Source: Treponema sp. | GTDB lineage: Bacteria > Spirochaetota > Spirochaetia > Treponematales > Treponemataceae | Length of the DNA stretch: 64,000 nucleotides | Assembly (NCBI GenBank): GCA_017446265.1 | Contig: JAFSRD010000004.1 | Span: 1 to 64,000 of the forward strand | Direction: 5' to 3' | Shown here: one piece after another, positions 54,210-63,140 of the stretch | Layout of the letters: each line of letters begins with the position of its first letter | Numbering within the stretch: position 1 is the first letter of the stretch | The notes under the pieces: model-generated | Told to the model about the DNA's origin: nothing | The model's input: only the letters and a program-made list of their open reading frames with translations | Database searches by the model: none | Position numbers and translations under genes: made by a program

Positions 54210-55664
54210 TCATTCATTGTGCGCTTCAAGCGACATGATAATTTTTGCTCCTTGTCCTTGCAGGCTCTCTGCACGCACAAAGCCGCCAAGCGCCTGTACA
54301 ATGCTTTTAACAATCGAAAGCCCTAATCCCGAACCGCCAACGCTCCTTTCGTGCGCCTCATCACCGCGATAGAATCGTTCAAATATGTGTGGCAACGCGC
54401 TGCTTGCAATTCCTGGTCCATTGTCAGAAATTATTATGTCGCAAAAACCGCTCCGTTCTGCGTGCTCGCATGAAAGCATGATATGCACATCTTCTCCTGC
54501 AAATTTTACGCTGTTTGAAATTATGATAGTGCACGCTTCATATAAAAAATCCGCATCTGCAAGCACGTAGCGCGCACTCGTTTCACGAACGGAATGAATT
54601 GACGAACTTTGGGAATCCGTTGCACTCGCGCCGCTTGCATCTTGAGCGCTTCCCATATGACACGAGAACGACACGCCGCTTGCCCAGGCAGCCGTGTCTG
54701 CAACAAGCCGCTTGAATAACGCTACAACATCTACGCGCGTTTTTTGGATATGTACCACGCCGCTTTCAAGGCGCGAAAGCTGAAGCAGATTGGTGATTAT
54801 CGCTTCCATTGAATGAGCTTCACTTGCAAGGGCAGCAAGCGATTTTTCAAGCTGCGCTTTGTCATCCTTGCCCCACCGCTTGAGCAAATTTGCATGCCCT
54901 AGAATGACAGCAAGCGGCGTTTTCAATTCATGCGAAACGTCTGCGGTAAACTGCTTCTCACGCTCAAAGTCTTTTTGCAAGCGTGAAAGCAAATCATTGA
55001 GCGTTTGTGCAAGCGCATCAAACTCATCGCCCTTGTTAGAGACAGGCAAGCGCATGTCAAGCTGCGCGCTGCTTATCTGCCGTGCGGTCTCCGTCATATC
55101 GCGAACGCTTTTCATTGTGCGTTTTGAAATAAATAATGCTGCAAAGTATGACACAAATAAAAGCGGCAGCATCACAATCAGCAAGATTTTTGGCAAATCA
55201 GAAATGAGCGCAGACGCCGTGTCCGTGTCTAAATTGAGCGCAGTCTGTATGACATATTCGCCGTCGTTGCTGTGCAGCAACGCATAATAGAGAATGTCCA
55301 AATCGCCATCAGTAAAATAATTTTTTTCAGTATAACGACACGGATACGCATGTGTTGGCGGAAGTGGCGGCAAAAACGGATCATTCGTAAAAATCACTTC
55401 ACCGCTTTGCGCATTGTATACGGCAAACAGCACATAATACGGCAATTCCACATTTTGCACTGCATTAAGCGAATTGTTTTGTAAAATCGCATCGTGCAGG
55501 GAATCAGCAGCAGCGACAAGCTCGCGATTTTGTCGAGAACGCACATTGAAGCGCAGCAGCAAAATCATGCTCACTGCAAGCACAAGTATCATTGCCGCAA
55601 GCAACATTGAAAACTTTGCCGCAAGCGTCCGCACCGCAGGCGTACCGCGTTGTGTGCTACGCAT
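54210..55664 (-). CDS. Sensor histidine kinase
   Basis: A 484-residue membrane kinase. It has span 1 (about 17-37), an extracytoplasmic sensor domain of about 115 residues, and span 2 (near 155-175). A HAMP domain follows, then HisKA with the H-box FTADVSHELKTPLAV and a HATPase domain with IIISNSVKFAG and DNGPGI. The frame runs 34 codons further upstream. The ATG at 55664 was chosen because it overlaps the response-regulator stop by 8 bases and places the anchor correctly. The signal is unknown. It forms a pair with the regulator at 55657-56337. Confidence 0.94.
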   Translation of the reverse strand: MRSTQRGTPAVRTLAAKFSMLLAAMILVLAVSMILLLRFNVRSRQNRELVAAADSLHDAILQNNSLNAVQNVELPYYVLFAVYNAQSGEVIFTNDPFLPPLPPTHAYPCRYTEKNYFTDGDLDILYYALLHSNDGEYVIQTALNLDTDTASALISDLPKILLIVMLPLLFVSYFAALFISKRTMKSVRDMTETARQISSAQLDMRLPVSNKGDEFDALAQTLNDLLSRLQKDFEREKQFTADVSHELKTPLAVILGHANLLKRWGKDDKAQLEKSLAALASEAHSMEAIITNLLQLSRLESGVVHIQKTRVDVVALFKRLVADTAAWASGVSFSCHMGSAQDASGASATDSQSSSIHSVRETSARYVLADADFLYEACTIIISNSVKFAGEDVHIMLSCEHAERSGFCDIIISDNGPGIASSALPHIFERFYRGDEAHERSVGGSGLGLSIVKSIVQALGGFVRAESLQGQGAKIIMSLEAHNE

Positions 55665-56337
55665 TGGCAGTGTCCCGCATGACGTAGCCGCTTCCGCGCA
55701 CAGTGGAAATATATTCTTCGCCTGCTTTCTCGTCAATTTTTGCACGCAAGTAGCGCACATACACATCTACAGAGTTTTCATCGATGTAATGATGCTCGCC
55801 CCACACCGCATTGATGATTTTGTCGCGGCTCAACACAACATTTTTATTTTCCATGAGCGTTTTTAGCAAAAGATATTCTGTCTTTGACAAATCAACGCGT
55901 TCATTTTTGACCGCCACTTCCATGCTGTCAGAGTTGAGCGTTATATCACGCACTTTTAAAATCGACAAATTAGGATCGGCATTGCGGCGCAACACAGCTC
56001 TCATTCGCGCAAGCAATTCTTCAATTTCAAACGGCTTTGCAATATAGTCATCAGCACCGCTGTCAAGGCCAGTCACTTTGTCGAGCGTCTCTCCTCTCGC
56101 CGTAAGCATGATGACCGGTACATTTGATATTTTTCTAATGCGCCGCAGCACCTCAAGGCCGTTCAATTTTGGAAGCATAATATCAAGCAAAATGATGTCC
56201 GCAGCATCTTTTTCAAAATGGTCAAGTGCGCTCCTGCCATCTGCCTCGTGAAAAACATCAAATCCTTCGTGTTGCAATTCTGGCAACAAAAAATCGACAA
56301 TACCTTTGTCATCTTCTACAATAAGAACACGTGTCAT
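55657..56337 (-). CDS. OmpR-family response regulator
   Basis: A 226-residue DNA-binding response regulator. The receiver domain has the acidic pair VEDD, phospho-acceptor Asp52 in ILLDIMLP and the conserved Lys in YIAKPF. The C-terminal winged helix follows (from about 130), including the recognition segment VDVYVRYLRAKI. It is encoded just before the kinase, with an 8-base overlap, and its ATG overlaps the stop of the preceding exported-protein gene (TGATG). The three genes form one operon. Targets may include the divergent secreted-protein gene at 57041. Confidence 0.96.
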   Translation of the reverse strand: MTRVLIVEDDKGIVDFLLPELQHEGFDVFHEADGRSALDHFEKDAADIILLDIMLPKLNGLEVLRRIRKISNVPVIMLTARGETLDKVTGLDSGADDYIAKPFEIEELLARMRAVLRRNADPNLSILKVRDITLNSDSMEVAVKNERVDLSKTEYLLLKTLMENKNVVLSRDKIINAVWGEHHYIDENSVDVYVRYLRAKIDEKAGEEYISTVRGSGYVMRDTANA

Positions 56338-56879
56338 CAGTCATCCTCAAAGCGCATGTATTCGCCACGCTGATTGCCGCTCATTTCATCAAGATGATTT
56401 TTCAGCGCGCCGACAAACCTAAATTCATATTCACGGTTAAAGCGCAAATCGTCAAATCGCATCTGATAGAGCGGCATATTGTTAAAACTTTTTGCATCAG
56501 GCAACTCAATATGAAAAAACGGTTCGCTCCGTCTTGAAACAATAATTTCAATAGGCAACAGAATCTTTATCTTTGTGCCTTCTTTGTTGAAAGCAACTAT
56601 CGCTTCCGACGGCAAAGAGCTCCCGTTTATGCGGATATGCCGTTTTTGCAATGTGCGCGGGTCAACAGGAATATTAAATTTTATTTCAAGCTCTGCAAGA
56701 TTATTTTTTTCACGCTCGCTCTCTATCGCTGTGACAAAAAACAGCATGTGCTCTTTCATCATTCGTTTGCCGCGGTACGGGGATGATTCTCTTGCCCGCT
56801 GATTATTTTGTGCAAAAGCAAAAAGAGCACAGAGGACAAAGATTAAATGCGCCGCAACTAATTTTTTATTTTGCTCCAT
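56337..56879 (-). CDS. Exported protein of unknown function in the two-component operon
   Basis: A 180-residue exported protein. The signal peptide is MEQNKKLVAAHLIFVLCALFAFAQ, and the mature part is basic and predicted beta-rich (for example RHIRINGSSLP, KIKILLPIEIIV). The frame extends 26 codons upstream, but the ATG at 56879 starts the signal peptide. The stop overlaps the response-regulator ATG. I recognise no family. Position as first gene of a kinase-regulator operon suggests that it senses or modulates the signal, as periplasmic accessory proteins do elsewhere. Confidence 0.7.
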   Translation of the reverse strand: MEQNKKLVAAHLIFVLCALFAFAQNNQRARESSPYRGKRMMKEHMLFFVTAIESEREKNNLAELEIKFNIPVDPRTLQKRHIRINGSSLPSEAIVAFNKEGTKIKILLPIEIIVSRRSEPFFHIELPDAKSFNNMPLYQMRFDDLRFNREYEFRFVGALKNHLDEMSGNQRGEYMRFEDD

Positions 56880-57040
56880 AGCTCTATCATACGACATTTT
56901 TACGCTTTTGTGTTGAAATTGCGCATTAAAATTTTTTAATTTTATTTCAATACACACTTCATGATTAAAAAACGCTGTTCGTGTATATTATATGCAGGAA
57001 GTTCGCACGAACTTTTATCTTAACTTTATGAGGTGTTCAC

Positions 57041-57535
57041 ATGAACAAAAAAATTATTAAAAATGCAGCCGTAGTGTACGCAACTGTTTCGCTTTTTGCC
57101 GTTCCGCTTTTTGCAGATTCGCGCAAGCAAAATCAAATGCCTCCAAGAAATCAACATGAAATTCCCTCACGCCCAATGATGCTGGACACTGCGGCACATG
57201 CAGTGCTTGGTGATTGGATTTTACGCACGCAAAACAGCGAAATTAAAATTGAAATTGAGCGCGACGGGGAAATGGAAATCATCTGGAAACAAGGATTTAT
57301 GACAGAAACAGAGTGGAAAGGATTTTGGACTGCAACAGATTCCGAAATCACATTCACAGTAAGAATAAAGGAAGTAGAAGACTGGAGTGGCGGAACGAAG
57401 AAAAAAACGAGCGAAAGCATGAATGCTGTATGGAAGATAGCATACACGCGCGATGGAAACACGCTTACGCTCAACAGCAGCGATTTGCCGAAAGAGATTG
57501 GCGGCAACGTAACGTATATATTCGACTATTATTAA
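57041..57535 (+). CDS. Small secreted beta-rich protein, unknown function
   Basis: A 164-residue protein with a clear signal peptide (1-27, ending VPLFADS). The mature part alternates strands (VLGDWILRTQNSEIKIEIERDGEMEIIW, then KNTLTL-like strands), which recalls small lipocalin-like barrels, but no motif confirms this. GAGGTGTTCAC precedes the ATG. A small hairpin (56999-57014, AAGTTCG/CGAACTT) lies in its leader. It is divergent from the two-component operon and shares its upstream region. Confidence 0.7.
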   Translation: MNKKIIKNAAVVYATVSLFAVPLFADSRKQNQMPPRNQHEIPSRPMMLDTAAHAVLGDWILRTQNSEIKIEIERDGEMEIIWKQGFMTETEWKGFWTATDSEITFTVRIKEVEDWSGGTKKKTSESMNAVWKIAYTRDGNTLTLNSSDLPKEIGGNVTYIFDYY

Positions 57536-57554
57536 AAAACTACAGCAATGAACC

Positions 57555-57583
57555 TGCGGGCAGCTTTTCATAAGCTGCCCGCA
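57555..57583. other. GC-rich hairpin after the secreted-protein gene
   Basis: GCGGGCAGCTT (57556-57566) and AAGCTGCCCGC (57572-57582) form an 11-bp stem. No T-run follows on either strand, so it may protect the message end rather than terminate. The following 100 bases are C-rich and empty. Confidence 0.6.
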
Positions 57584-57654
57584 AAAACATAGCCACTTGC
57601 CCTACGCCCTGCTTCACCGTGCTCCACGACGCTCTACACTGCAATGCCCTGCAC

Positions 57655-57683
57655 TTTTGATTAGCACGCATTTATGCTATACT
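57655..57683 (+). promoter_or_regulatory. Promoter of the AddB-like gene, -10 hexamer 7 nt from ATG
   Basis: TATACT (57678-57683) lies 7 bases before the ATG at 57691. Upstream, TTTTGA (57655-57660, 17-bp spacer) or TTGATT (57657-57662, 15-bp spacer) can serve as -35. No Shine-Dalgarno sequence is present, so a leaderless start is likely. Confidence 0.5.
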
Positions 57684-57690
57684 TTTGCAG

Positions 57691-60519
57691 ATGGCACAAA
57701 ATAAAATCGAGGCTACAATAACAAAGCACATTGCCGAGCAAACTACTGTGTTCGTATTTCCCACACAGACTGCGGCAGATTTGTGGGCAGACCGCACTAC
57801 GCTAACAAGCGGGGCAAGCGCAGTTGCAATGGATAGGTTTCTCGCATGGGATGATTTTAAAAGCTCGTCAATCAAAAGCAGCAAGCAGCACAGGAAAGCA
57901 ATTCCCGCTGTAATGCGCTCTGTGTTTGCATCAATGCTCATCTCACAAAATGCAGCATCTCCATTTTTGCGCTATTTCATTGCGCCAAAATATGCCAAAG
58001 AAGCTTCAGGATTCGTCTCGTGGCTCACAGGGCTTTTGCCGTCGCTTGCTGCGTGGAAGACGCTCTTTGAAAAAACACAGCGCATAGGCGATGATGAAGA
58101 TGCCGATTTGCTTGCACTATACGAGCGCTATAAAAATTTTCTCGATGCTCATAGTCTTTTCGATCCTGCATGGGAAACACCGCCGTTTGACGCAGACGGC
58201 AAAACATACATCATCTTTTATCCTGAACTGCTCATGGACTACATTGAATACAAAGAGATTCTTTCGTCAAGTTCCGACATCATATTAATAAATTCTGATA
58301 CAGCCGACAATGCAATAGAAACGCGACCTACTGTCGATTTTTTCTCAAACGCGCGCACAGAACTGAAACATGCGGCGCTTGCTATAAAAAAGGCACACGA
58401 GCAAAATCATATTGCGTGGCACGACATTTCACTCAACGTGCCCGACATAGATACATACGCACCGTATATTGAGCGCGAACTTTCGCTCTACTGCATTCCT
58501 TATTCGCTTCAAAGCGGCAAAACGCTTTCATCGTCAGGTGCAGGAAGTTTTTTTGTACAAGCAGGGGCGTGCGTGCAAAATGATTTTTCATTCGAGAGCG
58601 TAAAATCCCTTTTGCTTAATAGCAAACTGCCATGGAAAAATGAAGATTTGAACAATAGCCTTATCAATTTTGGCAAAGTGAACAACTGCTTGTGCGCGTA
58701 TGAATATGACAACAAAAAAATTGACGTGTGGCAACGCTCGTTTGCAAGCGCGAACGAAGAACAACTTGCAAATTATTACAACTCGTTGAAACAACAGCTT
58801 ACAGCGCTTGTCCATGCAAAAACGTTTTCTGATATTAGCAAAAAATATTTTTCATTCCGCGAAACTTTTTTCAACATGGACAACTGCTCTGAGCAGAGCG
58901 ACAAAATTATAAGTCGTTGCATTGCAGAGCTTGGTGCGCTCATCGATTTGGAAAAAGAATTCCCTGACTGCATGGTCAATTCTCCATACAATTTTTTTAT
59001 CAATCACATTGCAGAAAAAATGTATGTGGCACAAAGCACGACGACAGGTGTCCATGTACTCCCCTACCGACTTGCCGCTCCCGCGCCATTTGCATTTCAC
59101 GTTGTCATTGATGCAAGCCAAGCATCTCTTTCAATCGTATACAAGCAACTCGCATTTTTACGGAGCGACAAACGAGCGTTGCTCGGCTTCACAGACGATG
59201 TAGATGTATCAAATCATTTTATTAGATTGTATGCAGAAAATTCACTCGTAGTGCCTGCCTATTTTACTGCAAGTGAAAAAACATTTTCCACTTACAGTTT
59301 GAGCCACAGCTATTTTGCAGAAAACGACATGCGTTCCGCGCTACACAGCAATGATGACGACATGTACGCCATAGAAAAATCATACATAGCACAAACAGGG
59401 AACTTTCCCAAAATCATTACAGAGCTTGAGCAAGATGGATTTGCCGCATGGGAAAAAGCGCAGCAAAACATAACAGCAGCTGACTCGGCAATGCCTCAAA
59501 ATGCTGCTCACGCCTCCCATTCGCCTGTATATGCAAACTCGCTTGTTCCCCAAACCTCGTTCACCCCAAAAATTGAAAAATTATTAATTGATAAATTATA
59601 TCGAGAAAATAAACTGTGCGTAACATATTCAAATCTCAAACTGTTTTACACCTGCCCTCGCAGCTTTGTTCTTGAACACATACTCAACGTACGAGAGCAA
59701 AACAACGAAGCAGAACTTATGGACGCATTTGCGTTGGGTAACTTGCAACACCGCATGCTTGAACACTACTGCCGCGCACTCAAAATGCAAAATATGGCGC
59801 TCACGCTCACTGAAAACGGAGAACTGCCACAATCACAAAAAACGATTTTATTAAAAAGCATTGACGAGGCAATAGCTACATGTAAAATAAGCGTGCTCGG
59901 CAAAGAACTTCTCTTGACAACGAAGCAGGCAATTACGCAGAATATGACGCAGGCAGTCGTTGCATTTTCAACTTTTTTTGACGGTTGCCGCATCGTAGCA
60001 AGCGAGCAGGAATATACGCTGCACCCCCAAAGAAAAAACTACTATTGTTTTGGGCGCATAGACTGCCTGCTGCAAAACGAAATTGGCGACTACATTCTCG
60101 TTGATTTTAAAAGTAGTGGAAGCAGCATTCACAAAAGCACGTTTTACGTAAACGACAATGTTTCTGTGCCCGATTTCCAAATGCCCATGTACTTGTATTT
60201 GCTAAAACACCAAACACCACCTATTGACGTTGAAAGCGCTGCATTTTTTAATATTGGCGAAGCAGGAAAAAAAGACTGCGACAAAAGTAAAATTTTAGCG
60301 CCTGTTACCGGCAAGCTTGTCGCAGAAAACAAACGTATTGACTTTGCACCGACACAAAATCGCTTTTTTGAACTCCTCGATGAGTTTGTAGAGCGCATCA
60401 CAGCACGGAACTTTGCAATAGATTCAGAAAAACAAGATTTCGACGCATGCGCCATCTGTACGTACAAAGCAGTATGTCGCAGAACATTTACTGTCGGAAA
60501 AAGCAGCGAGATAAGATAA
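57691..60519 (+). CDS. AddB-like protein with PD-(D/E)XK nuclease and iron-sulfur motif
   Basis: A 942-residue protein resembling AddB/RexB of the double-strand-break processing complex. The long N-terminal part lacks a Walker A motif, consistent with an inactivated helicase half. The C-terminal nuclease has the helix histidine (GNLQHRMLEHY) and the catalytic Asp and Asp-x-Lys (GRIDCLLQ...YILVDFKSSG). It also has a Cys arrangement for a 4Fe-4S cluster: Cys in FYTCPRSF, then DACAICTYKAVC near the end. The ATG at 57691 is preferred over an in-frame TTG two codons earlier. No addA/recB partner is seen within the window. Confidence 0.8.
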   Translation: MAQNKIEATITKHIAEQTTVFVFPTQTAADLWADRTTLTSGASAVAMDRFLAWDDFKSSSIKSSKQHRKAIPAVMRSVFASMLISQNAASPFLRYFIAPKYAKEASGFVSWLTGLLPSLAAWKTLFEKTQRIGDDEDADLLALYERYKNFLDAHSLFDPAWETPPFDADGKTYIIFYPELLMDYIEYKEILSSSSDIILINSDTADNAIETRPTVDFFSNARTELKHAALAIKKAHEQNHIAWHDISLNVPDIDTYAPYIERELSLYCIPYSLQSGKTLSSSGAGSFFVQAGACVQNDFSFESVKSLLLNSKLPWKNEDLNNSLINFGKVNNCLCAYEYDNKKIDVWQRSFASANEEQLANYYNSLKQQLTALVHAKTFSDISKKYFSFRETFFNMDNCSEQSDKIISRCIAELGALIDLEKEFPDCMVNSPYNFFINHIAEKMYVAQSTTTGVHVLPYRLAAPAPFAFHVVIDASQASLSIVYKQLAFLRSDKRALLGFTDDVDVSNHFIRLYAENSLVVPAYFTASEKTFSTYSLSHSYFAENDMRSALHSNDDDMYAIEKSYIAQTGNFPKIITELEQDGFAAWEKAQQNITAADSAMPQNAAHASHSPVYANSLVPQTSFTPKIEKLLIDKLYRENKLCVTYSNLKLFYTCPRSFVLEHILNVREQNNEAELMDAFALGNLQHRMLEHYCRALKMQNMALTLTENGELPQSQKTILLKSIDEAIATCKISVLGKELLLTTKQAITQNMTQAVVAFSTFFDGCRIVASEQEYTLHPQRKNYYCFGRIDCLLQNEIGDYILVDFKSSGSSIHKSTFYVNDNVSVPDFQMPMYLYLLKHQTPPIDVESAAFFNIGEAGKKDCDKSKILAPVTGKLVAENKRIDFAPTQNRFFELLDEFVERITARNFAIDSEKQDFDACAICTYKAVCRRTFTVGKSSEIR

Positions 60520-60550
60520 AAAATACTTGCAAACGGCATAATCCGCAATG

Positions 60551-61132
60551 CTACTTTTTCTGTACTGCTTCCGTGTCTTTGAGGCAGCGCAAAAATACGT
60601 GCCTGCACACTTTTGCATCATCGTATGCGCGGTGCGCACTTTCCACATCAATTCCCATCGCGTGGGCAAGGTACTGCAAATTGTGGCGCTCTGCTGCAGG
60701 ATATGCCCAACGACTCAGTGCAAGCGTATCAATCGCCTTGTTTTTAAGCGCATCCATGCCGCACAGTTCCAACTCATTGTTTATAAAGCGCAAGTCGAAC
60801 CGCGCGTTATGCGCAACGAGTATTGCATCTTTGGCAAAATTAACAAAATCACTGAGCACTGTTTTTGCGCTCGGTGCACACGCAACCATTTCGTTTGTAA
60901 TGTGATGAACGCTCGTAGCTCCCGCAGGAATTTCGCAACACGGATTAATGAGCGAACTGAATGTGTCAAGCACGCCACTGCTGTCAAAGAGGACTGCTCC
61001 AAGTTCTATGACGCGGCTCTGTGCAACTGAAAGCCCTGTTGTTTCTGTGTCTACTGCGCAAAAAACTGCCCCGCTGTTTAGCAAGCGGAGCAGCCGTTTG
61101 TAGTCGCACAAAAATTTATTTGGCAACTGCAT
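60551..61132 (-). CDS. DnaQ-type (DEDDh) 3'-5' exonuclease
   Basis: A 193-residue exonuclease of the DNA polymerase III epsilon/RNase T group. ExoI has VDTETTGLS (Asp and Glu), ExoII HNARFDLRF and ExoIII HRAYDDA, so the DEDDh residues are all present. It could be a stand-alone proofreading subunit or a repair or RNA-trimming nuclease. The choice cannot be made from sequence. The ATG at 61132 lies 17 bases inside the end of the phosphohexomutase gene; the TTG one codon earlier is an alternative. Convergent with the AddB-like gene. Confidence 0.87.
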   Translation of the reverse strand: MQLPNKFLCDYKRLLRLLNSGAVFCAVDTETTGLSVAQSRVIELGAVLFDSSGVLDTFSSLINPCCEIPAGATSVHHITNEMVACAPSAKTVLSDFVNFAKDAILVAHNARFDLRFINNELELCGMDALKNKAIDTLALSRWAYPAAERHNLQYLAHAMGIDVESAHRAYDDAKVCRHVFLRCLKDTEAVQKK

Positions 61133-62900
61133 CAAGCGTTTTGCTTATTTCTGCTGTAATCTTTTCGACGAGCGTATGCGACTCATCTTTTGCCCTTGCA
61201 AGAGCCACATCGCTTGCGTTTTCTACGGGTACAACAGTGTTTATGTAAAACTTGATTTTTGGCTCAGTGCCACTCGGACGCGCGCTCACTTTTGTGCCAT
61301 CTTCAAGGAAAAACTGCAAAACGTTGCTTTTTGGCAAATCAACATTTTGCGTTACACTGGGCGTTTGCGGGTCAAACGAAACGCTACGCTCTATGTCGCG
61401 GATTTGCACAACACGTTTTCCTGCAAGCGTCTTGAGCCCTTCGCTGCGCAGTTTTGTCATTATATTGTTCATTGTAGCTCCACCTGTAGGGCCTGGAAAA
61501 TATTTTTCAATCGTCTTGTCTTCAAAAAAACCGTATTCTTTGTACATGTCGTCAAGATGCTCAAGCAAACTCTTGCCTTTGCTCCGCCAGTAGAGCGTCA
61601 TTTCCGCGCACATTGCAGAGGTGGAAACACCATCCTTGTCAAAGACTTCTTTTTCGATTTTGTAGCCGTAGCTTTCTTCAAAGCCGAACACGTAGCTGTG
61701 CGAATTTGTTTTTTCCATTTTCGACTGCACTGACGCAATCCATTTGAAACCAGTAAGACATTCAAAAAGTTCTACACCGTATTTTTTGCAAATATAATCG
61801 ACAAACGGAGATGTGACAATCGTGCGCACAGCAGCAGGATTTTTCGGCATAGCGTTTAATTCTTTTCTGGAAACGAGGATGTAGTCGAGCAAGAGTGCGC
61901 CCATTTGATTTCCCGTTATCAAAATGAACTTGCCATCTTTGTCGGGAAACGCAGAGCCGAATCGGTCCGCATCAGGATCAGTTGCCATAACGCAGTCAGC
62001 TTTTTCTTTTTCACCGAGCGCAATCGCCATTTTAAGCGCAGGGGCTTCTTCAGGATTTGGTTTTTCGACTGTGGGAAAATCTCCGTTCGGTTCGCGCTGT
62101 TCAGGTACAGCAATCACTTCAAGCCCTAAATCGCCAAGCACTTTTTCTACATGCATTGCACCCGTGCCGTGCAACGGTGTGTATACAATGCGCACATCCT
62201 TTGCACTCTCTTTTATAAGTTCAGGACGGAACAATTGTGCCTTGCACATGCTCCAAAATTGCTCGTCAATCTCTTTATCAATAAGCTCAAGCATGCCGCG
62301 TTTAAGCGCATCTTCTTTTGAAATAGTCTTTATTTCCTTGACGGCGTTAACTTCATCTATAATAAGCGCATCATGCGGCGGAATAACTTGCGCGCCATCA
62401 TTCCAATACGCTTTGTAACCATTGTATATGCGCGGATTGTGCGAAGCAGTAACGACCACACCTGTGTCCGCTTTGAGCATGCGTACTGCGAACGAAAGTT
62501 CTGGCGTGGGACGAAGAGCAGAGAAAAGGTATGCTTTTATGCCGTTTGCCGCAAAAATGAGCGCCGTCGCCTCTGCAAACACATCTGAATTTTTTCTGCT
62601 ATCGTACGCGACTATTGCAGAAAGCGTACCTGCTTCCGCTTTTTCGGGAAACGCTTTACGCACGTAATTTGCCAAGCCCTGTGTAGCGCGGTGTATCATG
62701 AGCGGATTCATGCGGTTTGTGCCACCTCCCATAATGCCGCGAAGTCCGCCTGTGCCAAATTCAAGTGACTGATAAAAGCGATCTTCAAGTTCAGCAAAAT
62801 CCTCTTTTGCCAAAAGAGATTCTACTTCACTTTTAAAACGTGCGTCTTTTTCTTCTGCAATGTACGCTTGTGCTCGTTTAATAATTTCAGATTTTTCCAT
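61116..62900 (-). CDS. Phosphoglucomutase/phosphomannomutase
   Basis: Interconverts hexose 1- and 6-phosphates. The 594-residue length and sequence fit the PGM2-like branch of the alpha-D-phosphohexomutase family. The phosphoserine is in VVVTASHNP, the metal loop is ATDPDADR, the sugar-binding FEESYGY is intact, and the phosphate-binding loop is SARPSGTEPKIKFY. The gene precedes the exonuclease on the same strand with a 17-base overlap. The 240-base region upstream to 63140 contains the FecR gene's terminator and otherwise nothing clear. Confidence 0.94.
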   Translation of the reverse strand: MEKSEIIKRAQAYIAEEKDARFKSEVESLLAKEDFAELEDRFYQSLEFGTGGLRGIMGGGTNRMNPLMIHRATQGLANYVRKAFPEKAEAGTLSAIVAYDSRKNSDVFAEATALIFAANGIKAYLFSALRPTPELSFAVRMLKADTGVVVTASHNPRIYNGYKAYWNDGAQVIPPHDALIIDEVNAVKEIKTISKEDALKRGMLELIDKEIDEQFWSMCKAQLFRPELIKESAKDVRIVYTPLHGTGAMHVEKVLGDLGLEVIAVPEQREPNGDFPTVEKPNPEEAPALKMAIALGEKEKADCVMATDPDADRFGSAFPDKDGKFILITGNQMGALLLDYILVSRKELNAMPKNPAAVRTIVTSPFVDYICKKYGVELFECLTGFKWIASVQSKMEKTNSHSYVFGFEESYGYKIEKEVFDKDGVSTSAMCAEMTLYWRSKGKSLLEHLDDMYKEYGFFEDKTIEKYFPGPTGGATMNNIMTKLRSEGLKTLAGKRVVQIRDIERSVSFDPQTPSVTQNVDLPKSNVLQFFLEDGTKVSARPSGTEPKIKFYINTVVPVENASDVALARAKDESHTLVEKITAEISKTLDAVAK

Positions 62901-63077
62901 GACATGTACTCCTATTCATATGTTTCTACTCGTACGCCCGAATAGCAACTATAGCACAGAATGCAGAAAAAAACTATAGGCAAAATACATAAACTCAAAA
63001 ATCAGTTTCTTTAACAGAATATGCAGGCGGCAGTTCACCGCTCCTATCTTTCCCACACGCAATGAACCTTGAAATAA

Positions 63078-63109
63078 AAAATAGGCGTGCATAAAATGCA
63101 GCCTATTTT
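63078..63109 (-). terminator. Intrinsic terminator of the FecR-domain gene
   Basis: AAAATAGGC (63078-63086) and GCCTATTTT (63101-63109) form the stem, with inner TGCAT/ATGCA. Read on the minus strand it ends in a run of T, 32 bases after the FecR gene stop. Confidence 0.75.
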
Positions 63110-63140
63110 CAAAGAGCAAAAATGAAATGCGTTTTATTCG

